A stretch of DNA of 64,000 nucleotides from Diadophis punctatus similis (Eukaryota; Chordata; Lepidosauria; Squamata; Dipsadidae), in assembly GCA_023053685.1 (NCBI GenBank), contig JALIGW010000014.1, positions 18,013,308 to 18,077,307 of the forward strand, written 5' to 3'. The notes below the pieces were generated by a model, which saw nothing but the letters and a program-made list of their open reading frames with translations, was not told where the DNA came from and did no database searches. This document shows positions 1-11,534 of the stretch, in pieces; position 1 is the stretch's first letter, and every line of letters starts with the position of its first letter. The translations under genes and the position numbers were made by a program.

Positions 1-418
1 AGCCCCAGTTAAGCTCTTCATCCTTTGTTTGCCAGTGTTTATCTTTTATTGATTTGATTGTGATTTCTTTAATTATTGTGAGCTGCCCAGAGCCAGGTGT
101 TTGATGGTGTTAAAGGTGATAAGATTTATTATGGTTTGTTGCACAGTCAGCCAGATGTTCAGACTGGGTCTAACATTGTTATCCACCTATCGAGTCCTTC
201 CCAAGGACCTGTGACAGGCAGATGTTGTTGGCAGATGTTTGATGGTGTTAAAAGTATAATTGCCGGATGCAAGCTGTTCCCAGTAAAGCTGCCTTTTGCA
301 ATTGACTGATGGTGAATTCGTCAGTGCCGGTTGTGTTGAAGTGGTGCTCCAGGTGTTTTGGGATTGCACCCAAGGTGACTGTTACCTTTGCTTTCTTTTG
401 CCAGGTGTTCTATTTCTA

Positions 419-813
419 CAGGTAGTCCTCAACTTACGACCAAAATTTCTGATTTCTGAGCCCAAAATTTCTGATGCTAAGCAAGACAGTTAAGTGAATT
501 TTGCCCCATTTTATGACTCTTTTTGTCACAGTTAAGTGACTCATTGCAGTTAAGTTAGTATAACATTTGCTAAGTGAATTTGGCTTCCCCAGCGACTTTG
601 CTTGTCAGAAGGTCGCAAAAGGTGATCAAATGATCTTGGGACACTGCATCCGTCGTAAATACGAGTCAGTTGTCAATTGTCTGAATTTTGATCACGTGAC
701 CATAGAGATTGTAATGGTGGTAAGTATGAATAATAGTCTTAAGTCACTTTTTTTCTGTGCTGTGTAACTTTGAACGGTCACTAAATGAACTGTCGTAAGT
801 TGAGGACTACCTG
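419..813 (+). mobile_element. TA-flanked MITE with long terminal inverted repeats (full copy)
   Basis: The element begins caggtagtcctcaacttac and ends gtaagttgaggactacctg, which are inverted copies, and it is flanked by TA on both sides. A TA duplication is typical of Tc1/mariner transposition. It has no coding capacity. This is the best reference copy here of a family that recurs at least ten times in the window (6.1, 7.7, 11.2, 12.1, 27.4, 27.8, 34.7, 36.9, 50.2 and 51.7 kb). Assignment to mariner is inferred from the TSD only. Confidence 0.75.
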
Positions 814-1944
814 TATTTGCAAGCCTTATTATTATTATGGTTCACAGCCAGGTGTTCAGCCTGAATTTGGCATTTTTGCCTGCCTATCAAGCCCTTCCCA
901 ATGACCTGGGATAGACAGAAGTAGGTGTTTCGTGGTGTTAAAGGTCTTGTCACAGGATGGAAGCTGTTCCGGGCAAAGCTGCCATCTGCAATTGACTGGT
1001 GATTATTTTGTCAGTGCTAATTGTGCTCCAGATATTTTGGGATTGCTCCCAAGGGGCCAATTACTATTGGTGCTCCCTTTGCTTTCTTTGGCCACAATTG
1101 TTCTATTTCTGTTTGCAGCTCTTTGTGTTGTGTTATCTTCTCCCGTTCTTTCTCTTCTCTTCTGCTCTCTCCGGGTACTGTAATATCCACTATCCAGACT
1201 TTTTTCCTGTTTCTTTTTTTAAAAAAACAGTTTATTTATATATTTTCACATTGCATATATAAGTGCTTAGTGAACAGCGTATTGTCTGGATCAGTTTATT
1301 TTTATACAATAATACTTTTCCCACTCCTAATTTTCATCTCTACTGTCCAACCATTTATAAAACAAATTCCATGTTCGAAAATACTCTGTATCTTTTTTAT
1401 CTTTTTCTTTTAATGTCAATCTATCCATTTCTGCACAATCCAATTTTTTTTTAGTTACATCATCCCCTGTTGGCGTTTCCTAATTTTTCCAGGACAGTGC
1501 ACATACTCTTTCTTATCAACAGTCTGGGTTGTTATTTGGCAGGTGCCTGTCAAATCTCCAAGCACTTTAGCTTCTTTACTATCTATTACTTTTTCTACCA
1601 TGTGTTCCATTATTATTCACAAACCAGCAGCGCCCAGTTTTTGTTGATGGTTAGAATATGGGACATAAATGTAACGGAGGTTCCTGTTTAGCCATGAAGC
1701 CTTTGAGTTTCTTTGCACTAAAAGTCCTCCTTAGTGTACTCTGTGGTTGGCTACTACAAGGATTACCAAGGATTACTACAAGGCTACCTCAGGATTAAAT
1801 TAGGTGGGGAGAGGCCTATCTTTGCTACTTTGAGCTGCCTGAGAAAAGGGAGAGGATGAAACCTAACCATTTTCTTTATCTCTGGGTACTGGCATCTAAT
1901 GATGGAGAAGGGTACACTACACTTTAAAGCATTTGAAATGCTTT
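814..1944. other. Unassigned DNA, T-rich in the middle
   Basis: No gene is seen. The start (about 840-1100) resembles the segment at 90-400: both contain the gcaagctgttcc / attgactg theme and a motif similar to gattgc(a/t)cccaag. This suggests two copies of an unidentified repeat flanking the MITE at 419-813. The part from 1200 to 1670 is strongly T-rich and may be a decayed LINE in reverse, but I cannot assign it. Confidence 0.4.
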
Positions 1945-2295
1945 TCTTAGAACTAAGGAGGAAATTCCTAATAGTTAAAGCAATCAACCAGTGGAAGGGC
2001 TTGCCTTCAGAAGTTGTGGGTGCTTCATCACTGGAGGCTTTTAAGAAGAGATTGGACAGCCACCTGTCTGGAATGGTATAGGGTCCCCTGCTTGAACAGG
2101 GGGTTGGACTAGATACAAGGCTCTCCAACCTTGGCAACTTTAAGATTTGTGGACTTCAATTCCCAGAATTCCTCAGCCAGCTTTGCTGGCTGAGGAATTC
2201 TGGGAGTTGAAGTCCACAAGTCTTAAAGTTGCCAAGGTTGGAGACCACTGGACTGGAAGACTTCCAAGATCCTTTGCAACTCTGTAATATTCTGT
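1945..2295 (+). mobile_element. CR1 LINE 3' end, interrupted by a palindromic MITE
   Basis: The stretch encodes the usual end of CR1 ORF2 (RRKFLIVKAINQWKGLPSEV..., then SLEAFKKRLDSHLSGMV) and runs into the family's 3' UTR with its ggttggactaga motif. The UTR is cut at 2115 by the palindromic MITE and resumes at 2251. The piece is a 5'-truncated dead copy. Confidence 0.8.
2116..2250. mobile_element. Palindromic hAT-like MITE (ggcaactttaagac family)
   Basis: Nearly the whole element is one palindrome. The left arm runs ccaaccttggcaacttt... and the right arm returns through ...aaagttgccaaggttgg, meeting at ctttgctggctgag. It sits inside the CR1 3' UTR, and the flanks gactagat and gactggaa are a degraded 8-bp TSD. 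There is no coding capacity. Confidence 0.75.
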
Positions 2296-2529
2296 TAATT
2301 CTGATAAAGCCAGGATGATCTCAATTAAGCAGCCCCCTTGAGCTGAGCAAGGACCCTCTCGCCAGGGTTGTGAGTCCCAAAATGCCCAGCCAAGTGAGAA
2401 TTATGGGAGTTGTAGTTCTTGCACATCCGGAAGGCTCTGAAGCCCATGTACAGGTCTGCCTCTCCTCTGGCGTTGCAACCGTGGGCTGCCTATGATCTGG
2501 GCCAGATTATGAACTTCACAACTGCAGTG

Positions 2530-2622
2530 ATTCACTGTGGCAAAAAAAGGCTGTAAAATGGGGCAAAACTCACTTAGCAACAGAAATTTTGGGCTCAATA
2601 GTGGTCATAAGTTGAGGACAAC
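2530..2622 (-). mobile_element. End fragment of the TA-flanked MITE
   Basis: The stretch carries the gggctcaat...gtggtcataagttgagg end and a degraded dinucleotide boundary before gtaatc. It directly abuts the CR1 piece beginning near 2625. Confidence 0.6.
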
Positions 2623-2624
2623 CT

Positions 2625-2724
2625 GTAATCAGTGGAAGGGCTTGTTTCCAGAAGTTGTGGGTGCTCCCTCACTAGAGGCTTTTAAGAAGAGCCTGGACAG
2701 CCACTTGTCTGGAATGGTATAGTC
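2625..2724 (+). mobile_element. CR1 3' end, first half of a three-layer nest
   Basis: It translates as NQWKGLFPEVVGAPSLEAFKKSLDSHLSGMV, the terminal CR1 ORF2 peptide. The matching 3' UTR (gtgttctgcttgagcag and ggttggactagaagacc) only resumes at 3213. Between the halves lie an L2 tail and a hAT element. Confidence 0.85.
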
Positions 2725-3148
2725 CAGTGATGGCGAACCTTTTTTTCCTCGGGTGCCGAAATAGTGCGTGCACACACTATTGCACGCACGTGTGTGCCCA
2801 CACCCATAATTTAAAGCCCCCCACTTGCCCCACCCCCCTGTGCATGCGTGCATGACCCCCCCACTCCCCTGTTTCCCGACTTCCAGTGGGCCCAGTAGGC
2901 CCGTTTTTTGCCCTCCCCAGACTCCAGAGGCTTTCTTGGAGCTTGGGGAGGGCGAAAATGCTCCCCCCGCCACCCTGGAGGCCCTCCGGAGGCCAAAATC
3001 GCCCTCCCAGAGCCTCTGCACAAGCCAAAAATCAGCTGGCGTGCACGCACATGCACGCTGGAGCTGAGCTAGGGCAACGGCTCGCATGCCGGCAGATATG
3101 GCTCCGCGTGCCACCTGTGGCACCCGTGCCATAGGTTCGCCATCACTG
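2725..3148 (+). mobile_element. hAT-type non-autonomous element, GATGGCGAACC TIR family, copy 1
   Basis: Terminal inverted repeats are cagtgatggcgaacct and aggttcgccatcactg. The flanking 8-bp TSD gtatagtc is perfect (2717-2724 and 3149-3156). The 424-bp interior is GC-rich, with purine/pyrimidine inverted segments and no transposase. Long frames across it have composition-driven sequence and are not genes. The same family is at 28777 (opposite orientation) and 47121. Confidence 0.9.
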
Positions 3149-3290
3149 GTATAGTCCCTCGAGAGTAGGGCGGCATAGAAGAACCAACTAATAAATAAAT
3201 AATAAATAAATAAATATAGGGTGTTCTGCTTGAGCAGAGGGTTGGACTAGAAGACCTCTAAGGTCCCCTCAAACTCTATTATTCTATGTT
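3149..3290 (+). mobile_element. L2 LINE tail inside the CR1 3' UTR
   Basis: A tail-only L2 insertion (ctcgagagtagggcggcat, then taataaataaataa) runs to about 3212. The remaining CR1 3' UTR follows, ending near cccctcaaactctattattc. The repeat of tatag on both sides of the L2 tail fits its target duplication. Confidence 0.75.
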
Positions 3291-4762
3291 ATCCGAAATG
3301 CCCATGGGCAGTGTTCACGGGTGCTCAGTGGGACTCTCTAGCAGTGGGGAGATAATTTAGTTAAGAAAGATGCATGTTAATGTTGCTTCTTGTAATTTGA
3401 TGCTGACTTTTCCCCGGATCCTTTAGCTGTGAGCTCATCTTCCCCTTGCCAAGCTTTCACTGTGCCAGTCTTGGGCTCTGACGCTGTGAGGTATGCATGC
3501 ATGTCTGTAATTAAAACAGGAGAAAAAAGCTTTTGTGTTGCATCTGTCAATCTCCCCTGACCTTGGCGTGCCTGTAAGCCATATTTTGAAAAGGGAAGGC
3601 AGAGAATAATTGTGCAGTTTGCGCTTTATCTCTTGGGCATTTAAACCTGCCGTTCCTGTGCCTTGATAATTAAATCTGAGAGCTACAATCATTTCAAGAG
3701 AACCACAGTAATTTCACTGTGTTTCTCAAAGCAGCAGTTTATTTATTCGCTATATTTTTAAAAAAAGTGCATTGAGAACAGGATTCCAGTGGATCCGTCT
3801 AAATTAGATTTGCATTCTGTCCAGGCTCTGTCTGAGGTTGAGAATTGTGTTGGCCCTGAGCCAAACTACATATTGCAAACAAGTATTTATGGCATTGTTA
3901 GTACTGTGGTTTTATTTTCTGATTCCGTTCTTCAAAAATCTCTGTCAGTATTTTTATTGTTATAACATTTTGCATCATTTTATTGGCTTGTACATCTTTC
4001 CTCTTTCTAAAACATTTAGTCCCTTTTAGTGTCCAGGTTTTGAAATCACGAAATTGCTTATGTTTAATTTGTCTTGTAAAAACCAAAACAGGCTCTTATT
4101 TCCCATGAGAAGCTGTTTATTCTTTATAATTCTAAACCCATATTGTAACGGTTTCAATATTCCAATTTTATCTGGAACCCTTAGTCCATTTATAATAAAA
4201 TCAAAGTCTTATTTAGCTTTCTGCAGTTTGTTTCAGATTCTTTAGATTTTACAATTAAAACTTTATTTTGTTCAGGATTGAAGGCAAACCCACCCAGCGT
4301 TTTCAGACTTGTCATTTTGAAGCTCTCTAATAGCTTAAAAGTAATTAATGAGCAATTTGTGAAAATAATTAGAAAGTGAGATTTGTGAACTTAAGTGTCC
4401 TTCAAAAGGCTCTGCTGTTGTTGCAAGCAAGGTGGGCGATCCCATTGTCTCCTAGTGCTCAAACAAACCCATGGAAAACTGCTCTGTTGCAGTCTCCTCA
4501 CGAGGAGAAGCCATCCAGAGCACCTATGGATGATCTCCTGTCCTTTCCTTATCTGGAGAGATTCTGAAAAACTGGTCAACTCACTGATTCCTTGGTCTTT
4601 GCAGCGGTCATCGACTCCTCTTTTGCAGAGCTGTCTCCAGTTTGCCATACCTTCCTGGGAAGAAGACTGGCCCTGGTACCTTAGTTTGCATAAACAATTT
4701 GCTCAGGGTTGTGTCAGAACTCTCTCTTGGGGCTGGAGTGATGCTAATAGGTTACATCTATA
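3291..4762. other. Unassigned single-copy-like DNA
   Basis: No gene, RNA or clear repeat is recognised. Segments near 3760-4370 are AT-rich. Short open frames at 4376-4811 have no recognisable domain and are not supported as exons. Confidence 0.5.
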
Positions 4763-5346
4763 TAAGGTGACCAACCGTCCTCCTTTAGGGAGGACAGTCC
4801 TTCTTTTGTAAGTTCTGTCCTCCCCCGAAAAGTGTCCTCCTACATGTCCTCCTTTTCGATATTTGAAGACTAATCTGTTGCGCGTTATGTGACGTATTTG
4901 TATTTGACATGACGATTCGTCAAGGCTCGGTACAGTGCGGTATAAGACGCGATTATGAGACGCATGCGCTCCACACGGGAGACCTTGAGAGAGAGCGCCA
5001 CGTGCAAGTGGCTTTGTTTACTTCTGATGTTATGTTGATAATCTAGCTGCAGCACTTGCCGTAAAATTCAATATGAAGGATATTTCTTGTTCAGATATTT
5101 CCAATATATTGCTAGAAGATGATACCTTGACAAAAAATATTAATTCAATGAAAAAGTACTCATTTAAAAAATAATTAACAGGCATGTAAGCATAATTACA
5201 ATATAAAATGTTACAAATGTTTTTATTATGCATATATCATATTATAGTGTATTATTGTTGCAATGAATAAAATGTTTCTTTTATTTACGATATTTTTTTT
5301 CAATTCATTTGTCCTCCTTTTCATTGTAAAAAAGTTGGTCACCTTA
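4763..5346. mobile_element. 584-bp non-autonomous element with TAAGGTGACC TIRs
   Basis: It starts taaggtgaccaac and ends gttggtcacctta. The 7-bp flanking repeat atctata is at 4756-4762 and 5347-5353. The left end holds repeated tcctcctttt-like pyrimidine blocks that reappear inverted at the right end. The interior is partly CpG-rich (acgcatgcgct near 4960) and partly AT-rich. No transposase is seen. The TIR type recurs in the larger element at 55683. Confidence 0.75.
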
Positions 5347-5353
5347 ATCTATA

Positions 5354-6130
5354 CTAAGATTGCTTAACCTGGGCTGCAGGAACCTGGAAAACCATTTGAT
5401 GGTGACATAGTTTAGATAAAGGATTTTTTATCACTTTGCTGCCATCTAGTGATCACTGTGCTCACTGCATGCTAAGGTTGTTTGCTGGGCTCACCTTCAG
5501 CCTGTTTCCCATTGTTCCCAGAACCCCCTATTGTTCCGCCTTAGGCTTTCTGTAGGTTTTCTACCAGGTTTGGGTTTTTAAAGATTGAAGGTTTAACCAG
5601 GGCCCGCAGGCAGCTCCCGGGCTTTATCCAGACAGCTACTCACACACAAAGGCCGGGAGGGGGAGATTCAGGGATTCTGCCCTTTGATATGTTGCAGTCC
5701 AACAAAAGCATAATAGAGCAGAAAACTATAAAGCTCGAGTATGTATGTAGCAGACCCAAATTCAAGCTTTTTGTCTCCTTTTCCTGCCTGTGCACCTGCT
5801 GGACTGAGGATGGTGGGGTGGGAGCATGTCCTTTCTCAGTGGGAGTGGGAGTAGATGTCCCTACCCCTGAACTGGCTACGCAGCAGTTCTTTGAGTCCGG
5901 CTTTGTAGCCTTTCCAGCAGCCATTGTCTCTGTCTTGGCAGTCTTTAGGTCACTGAACTGTCCCTCTTTGTCCCCCATTCTGTTATCCGAGTGTTCCCCC
6001 TGTTTAACTACTAGAGGATAACTGCACAGTGTATGATGCTGATATATATTGATTCGTATTTCTTTCTGCAATTTATATGTAAACATTACCAGATAGACCA
6101 GACAGGAAATGGGACCAGCTAAACTAAATT
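5354..6130. other. Unassigned DNA
   Basis: No supported gene. The open frames here, including a 148-residue one on the minus strand at 5640-6086, overlap each other on both strands and show no recognisable domain or splice context. Confidence 0.45.
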
Positions 6131-6132
6131 TA

Positions 6133-6523
6133 CAGGCAGTCCTTGACTTACGACCACACTTGAGCCCAAAATGTCTGTTGCTAAGTGAAACATTAAGTGA
6201 ATTTGCACCATTTTATGACCTTTCTTGCCACAGTTGTTAAGTGAATCACAGTAGCTGTTCAATCAGTCAAACGGTTGTTAAATAAATCTGGCTTCCCCAC
6301 CGACTTGGCTTGTCAGAAGGTCGCAAAAGGTGCTCACAAGATCCCGGGACACTGCAACCGTCGTAAATACGAGTCAATTGCCAAGCATCTGAATTTTGAT
6401 CACATGATCAGGGGGATGCTGCAATGGTTGTAAGTGTGAAAACTAGTCATGTCCCCCCTTTTTTAGTGGCGTTCTAACTTCAAATGGTCATTAAATGAAC
6501 TGTTATAAGTCAAGGACTACCTG
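6133..6523 (+). mobile_element. TA-flanked MITE (full copy)
   Basis: Begins caggcagtccttgacttac and ends gtcaaggactacctg, with TA on both sides. It is collinear with the copy at 419 with scattered substitutions. Confidence 0.8.
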
Positions 6524-6527
6524 TACA

Positions 6528-7341
6528 GGAAACATAATCCTTAATTGTGGCATGGGCTCAAAGCCATCAAAACCTTCTGAAAAGTCTACATTGGTGTAAG
6601 GACTATCTCCCCAACCACAATTAAAGTACGAACTTCTGAGTCAGTGTTCTCAAAAGGATTCCTTTAATTTGCATTTGTATAACAATCCATTCATTCAAAG
6701 CAAAGTCTAAATGCCTTCAGGCAAGGCAAGCATATTTAACCTTAATGCCCCACCCCATTCGGCAAGTTGCAAGCATAATCAATCCACAAGTGTGTGACAC
6801 TCCTTCCTGAGAACCCAGATGGCCATACGTTTCCAGCCCCCCTTCCGTTCAACTGACTTGCATTACCCCTCATAAAACCCTATCTTAAGATGAGAAGGCT
6901 CCCAGGTGTCTAGGATCCGGATATGTTATAACCTTTTGATCAAGCAGAGCCAAGACCCCCCTTCTCCTTTTGAATGGCAGAGTCTAGAGTCTGACAATTG
7001 GGTTTTAATATCCTCCCCCGTGGCCTGCTGCTTTGTTGTCATGACACAGTTGTAATGTAATGAAGTCCTGGTTGTTGTCCAGCACAGGATCGCTCCCCTC
7101 AATGAATGATATGGCCCACCTAGCTGCTTTTCTTTCAGCAAGCTCAGCACAGAAGTCACTTTGGTGCAATTGGTGAGAAATTCCACCAGTCGGCATGCTA
7201 CAAACATTTCACACACTGAGCCCCAAATGTCCAGAACTGGTCCTGATCCCCTCCAAACTTCTCTGGCAAACTCCCCTGGGAACGCAGAAGCGTGGACAGC
7301 CGGGCTGCCACGGGTTTAGATCAATTCTGTCCCAGCTGTTG
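6528..7341. other. Unassigned DNA
   Basis: No gene or repeat boundary could be set. The reverse frame at 6926-7216 lacks any recognisable domain. Confidence 0.4.
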
Positions 7342-7349
7342 TGTTAGTA

Positions 7350-7484
7350 CAGGGGTCCCCAAACTTGCCAACTTTAAGACTTGTGGACTTCAACTCCCAG
7401 AATTCTCCAGCCAGCTTTGCTGGTTGGAGAATTCTGGGAGTTGTAGTCCACAAGTCTTAAAGTTGCCAAGTTTGAAGACCTCTG
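7350..7484. mobile_element. Palindromic hAT-like MITE with 8-bp TSD
   Basis: Begins caggggtccccaaacttg and ends caagtttgaagacctctg. The arms are inverted copies around ccagctttgctggtt. TSD tgttagta / tgttagtt (7 of 8). This copy shows the family's CAGNGGTC-type terminus. Confidence 0.85.
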
Positions 7485-7747
7485 TGTTAGTTGATAAGAG
7501 ATATATGGGCATTCTGCAAATTGGTCATCTGTGCGTCCGCTTGTGGCTGGTGTGTCCAGTGCTGCGGCCAGATGCTCAGCAGACAGTAAGGATTCCTGGA
7601 GAATTTGAGGCCATTCCTGAAATGCTTCTCTTGGGAAGAGAGACGGAGGGAAGATCTCAGCCTTGCCTGGCAGAGCAGGCAGGAAACAGGAGCTTATTCT
7701 ACTTTATTGTAAAGTTTTGTTAACAGAATCTTGCAAATCTGAAAGTA

Positions 7748-7960
7748 CAGGTGGTCTTTGACTTACGACCACAATTGAGCCCCAATTTTCTGTTGCTGCT
7801 TGAAACATTTGTTAAAGTGAATTCTGCCCCATTTTATGACTTTTCCTGCCATGGTTGTTAAGCGAAGCTGCAGTTGAAAATGGTCACAAGTCACTTTTTT
7901 CAGTGCCGTTGCAACTTCAAATGGTCACTAAATGAACTGTTGTAAATTGAGGACTTCCTG
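7748..7960 (+). mobile_element. TA-flanked MITE with large internal deletion
   Basis: Both ends (caggtggtctttgacttac and attgaggacttcctg) and TA flanks are present, but the copy is about 180 bp shorter than the full form at 419. Confidence 0.75.
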
Positions 7961-8436
7961 TACTTCTCTCCCTCGTTTCCTTTGCAGCCTGAGAAGTTAT
8001 GGCGCATCCCTTCTGAGTTTCTTTCTCCACCCATTATGCAGATGTGTGCTACGTGTCTCTTATCTGACCATTCCCTACTCAGCATCTCTTTACCCAGTCT
8101 CCCAAGGGCATTCTCACACACATCTATACACACACCATTACATCACCCTCCCCTTTAGACCCCCCCCTCCACACACACACCTGAGTTATCAGGGGAAATT
8201 GATTGTGGGCTGTGAAAATGAAATGTAGCTGGGCCATCATTACAGTATGGCTGCAGATGATTATGAGATCTTGCACAAACGAAGTCAGTGGTTCTCAACG
8301 GAAAAATAAAATGAGGTAATTGTCCTAGCTTTCAAGGTTACCTAGGCAAAGCCTGCAGAGTTTCCCTTAAAATCGGACAAGAGGAGTCGAAGTGACATCC
8401 TTTGGAGCTGTGGCTTGAGGGGTTGACACAAGGTTG
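7961..8436. other. Unassigned DNA with a small CA/pyrimidine-rich patch
   Basis: No gene. A C/A-rich patch lies near 8120-8180. Nothing else is recognised. Confidence 0.4.
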
Positions 8437-8736
<300 letters not shown>

Positions 8737-9025
8737 GGAGCATCCTTTTGATAGACTCTCAATGATGCATCCACGTGAGCATGGATTTTATCCAAGTCCC
8801 AGAGAAATTAGTTGCAATTATGTGGTCTATATTTTGTTTCTGTGGGCCAGGATGTAATAGGACTTTAGCTACCTAGAAGGGACAAAAATATTGGGAAACA
8901 AAAACCTAGGGTTTTGGGTTTTTTTTTTCATCATTGAGAGTCTATCTAGCCCTCTTTTCACATGTTCCATCACCACCAGTTTGGTTTCCTTGAGAATCAG
9001 ACAATGTGGTTTGCTCTACTGAACA

Positions 9026-9349
9026 TGTCACGGTGTGATTTATTGTCAGTTGTATGCATATGCAGGGAGCTGCATCCCTATCTAATATAATGGTTCATTT
9101 CTGAGCATGTGATTGATATGTTCTTGTACGCATGTGTGCATTCCTAAAACTTCATTCTTTCCTTCTTCTTCTGGCTTCCGACTGAGGAAGTCGCATTTTA
9201 TAGCACAGATGTAAACAAATGAGATTTTATTGCTTTTGTACCGAAATAAATATTTTAATTAGACTTTTAAACTGCGGCTTTATTTCTAATGTCTGAATTC
9301 CGGGAGTACGATCTATTTCGCCTCTGTGAGATTTATTCTCACTCCGTCA
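9026..9349 (+). mobile_element. Solo LTR, family LTR-A, copy 1
   Basis: The 324-bp unit starts TGTCACGG and ends CTCCGTCA. It has a perfect 5-bp TSD, gaaca (9021-9025 and 9350-9354). An aataaa lies near 9245. No internal retroviral genes flank it, so it is a recombined single LTR. Inverted relatives are at 12901 and 24429. The coding orientation is a guess from the polyadenylation signal. Confidence 0.8.
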
Positions 9350-9354
9350 GAACA

Positions 9355-9735
9355 AAAGGATGTTTCTTGTGTCAACCTCTCAAGCCACTGCTTCACTTTG
9401 AAGACCAGCTCTGCTCTTGGACAGAACAGCCTGCCAAAGGGGCTGGAAAACTCCCAAGAGCCTTTAGGAAGCTATTCACGGCAGTCTACCTTTGGGAAGG
9501 GAATTTTTGAATGAGCCACTTACCTTGAAAGAGATTATTCACAATGTCAATGCCTTATTTGCAACAAAGGAAATGCTCTGCTATGGGTTATTGAGAACAG
9601 GATGGACAATAAAGCAGCCAGGGTCATAATGCTTGCCAAGGATGGGTCAAGCTCTTGTCAGCTCAGCTAAAGAAGCTTCCGAAAGAGTTTGTGCAACTCC
9701 AAAGAAGACAACCTGCCTTCATCAACATCTCTAGC
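9355..9735. other. Unassigned DNA
   Basis: No gene supported. The forward frame at 9289-9510 begins inside the LTR and has no domain. Confidence 0.4.
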
Positions 9736-9736
9736 A

Positions 9737-9820
9737 CAGGGGTCTCTTTGCTTTGCTGGTGTGGGAATTCTGGGAGTTGAAGTCCGCCAGGCTTAAAGTT
9801 GCCAAGGTTGGAGACCCCTG
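9737..9820. mobile_element. Palindromic MITE with most of the left arm deleted
   Basis: Begins caggggtctctttg, then jumps to the centre (gctttgctggtg) and the complete right arm ending ggttggagacccctg. TSD ctctagca / ctccagca (7 of 8). Confidence 0.75.
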
Positions 9821-10237
9821 CTCCAGCACATTCAGCTTTGAAATTTATAATCTGCCTGGCAAAATCATCATTTCTAAACAAGAAGACACAGTTTATAAAA
9901 TACAAATGAATTGTGGAGAGGGGTATAGCTTTCTTCTCCTCGGGGAGCTATCAGGGGGGAGACTGATTGCTTTTATCCAAGATCTCAGTTGGATCCCTTG
10001 CTGAGGTTATTTTGAAATCAGCCCTTCAGCCCCTGATCTCCTCAAGCTGCCTGATCACCCACATCCTTTGAGGGAAGCAGATTTGAAAAGAATGAGCCAG
10101 AAGGGAGGCAGAGAGAATCAATATGAAGGTTTCAGTAATACGGGTAGAGGGAAGTAGGCAGAATATGAGAATATTTTCTTCCATCACAACACAGTTTGGT
10201 ATCATCCAATATAATTAATTGGTGGTTGACTCAAAGC

Positions 10238-10238
10238 C

Positions 10239-10287
<49 letters not shown>
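10238..10287. repeat. (CAA)n microsatellite
   Basis: A near-perfect CAA tract directly precedes a tRNA-derived SINE. A shorter CAA tract also follows its tail at about 10655-10674, so the SINE inserted into, or was bracketed by, a pre-existing CAA repeat. Confidence 0.9.
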
Positions 10288-10520
10288 GAGCCGAGGTGCC
10301 GCAGCGGTTAGAGGCAGGTACTGCAGGCCACCTTAGCTGACACTGATCCGCAGGTCAGTGGTTCAAATCTCACCGGCTCAAGGTTGACTCAGCCTTCCAT
10401 CCTTCCGAGGTAGGTAAAATGAGGACCCAGATTGTTGGGGGCAATGTAAATATATACATTGCTTACTGGTGTAAACCGCTTAGAGAGGGCTTGCACTGTA
10501 AGACGGTATATAAATCTCAC
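10288..10520 (+). mobile_element. tRNA-derived SINE, gagccgaggtg type
   Basis: The head has a pol III A box like gccgcagcggttagag and a B box like ggttcaaatctc. The conserved body (gactcagccttccatcc, agattgttgggggcaa) and the tail motif taaaccgcttagagagg follow. It ends in a long (AAAT)n. Eight other copies are in this window. Confidence 0.85.
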
Positions 10521-10654
<134 letters not shown>

Positions 10655-10714
10655 CAACAACAACAACAACAACAGGTTTTTGTAATGTAGAATGTTTCTG
10701 TGGAACTATAGATT

Positions 10715-10960
10715 GGTCTGTCAGGCTAAGCCCAAGAATAACATGGAACAATTCAGCCAGTGTTCAGTTCTTTATTATTTACACGCGACAGACAGCATCT
10801 TGCCAGACTAAACCCTTACGACTCTCCCCCTGACAGATATACACTGGGAGATTCTAGGGAGGGGCTATCCTGACCCCCTTCTCCCAGCTCCAGGCTGTGC
10901 TGTCTCTTGTCTCCTTCTCCGCTTCCTGGAATGTGCTCCCTCCTTCCTGGTAAACTGCTA
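10715..10960 (-). mobile_element. Probable LTR fragment, family LTR-C
   Basis: Starts near tgtcaggctaagccc, contains ttctttattatttac (an inverted polyadenylation signal) and a segment like tatacactgggagattcta. A similar segment occurs at 30650 and 60035. The far boundary and TSD are not resolved. Confidence 0.4.
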
Positions 10961-11225
10961 CTTCATGTTCTTCAGAAGCCCCTCTGTGGGTACCCCTCTC
11001 TCACATGGCCTGTCCTGTCCCATGAAGGGAATGGAGTCCAGGAGGGGCCTCTGTGTTTTCTGGTTGTTGCTCTAGTGTGTGGAATAGCCTCCCCTTAGCA
11101 TTTGGACTTTGTCCATCCCTTTTAGCATCCCAGAATCTGCCAAAGATGGACATGAATAGTCATGTTCTTGGCATCTTTGAATGGTTTCATTTCGGATTAC
11201 TTGTATGGATTTCATCATCAATATT

Positions 11226-11398
11226 TTATCTAACGGTCATAAATATGAGTCAGTTGCCAAGCATCCGTATTCTGATCACGGGACCATAGAGAAACTGCAA
11301 CCGTTGTAAGTGTGAAAACCGCTCATAAGTCACATTTTTCAGTGCCTTTGTAACTTTGAACAGTCACTAAACAAACTGTTGTAAGTCGAGGACTACCT
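11226..11398 (+). mobile_element. TA-flanked MITE, right half only
   Basis: Begins inside the family at ggtcataaatatgag and reaches the complete right end gtcgaggactacctg followed by TA. Confidence 0.7.
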
Positions 11399-11534
11399 GT
11401 AAAGTAAACTAGAATTGTGCAAATGTTAAGTGGCCCATTTGTTGTTGAGTTCCAGCAGTGTAATTTTATTAGGCCTGCCTTTATTTACAACTGAATTTAT
11501 ATCGCTTTGAGAAATGGAGAATTCCAATTACATA

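Noticed and set aside
2629..3134. Overlapping frames up to 167 codons at 2.6-3.1, 28.6-29.2 and 47.2-47.5 kb
   Set aside because: All lie in the GC-rich interior of the same non-autonomous hAT family, and frames on both strands recur in each copy.
7350..7484. Hairpins as transcription terminators or pre-miRNAs
   Set aside because: The palindromes are a dispersed MITE family with TSDs. Nothing here shows a transcription or small-RNA role.
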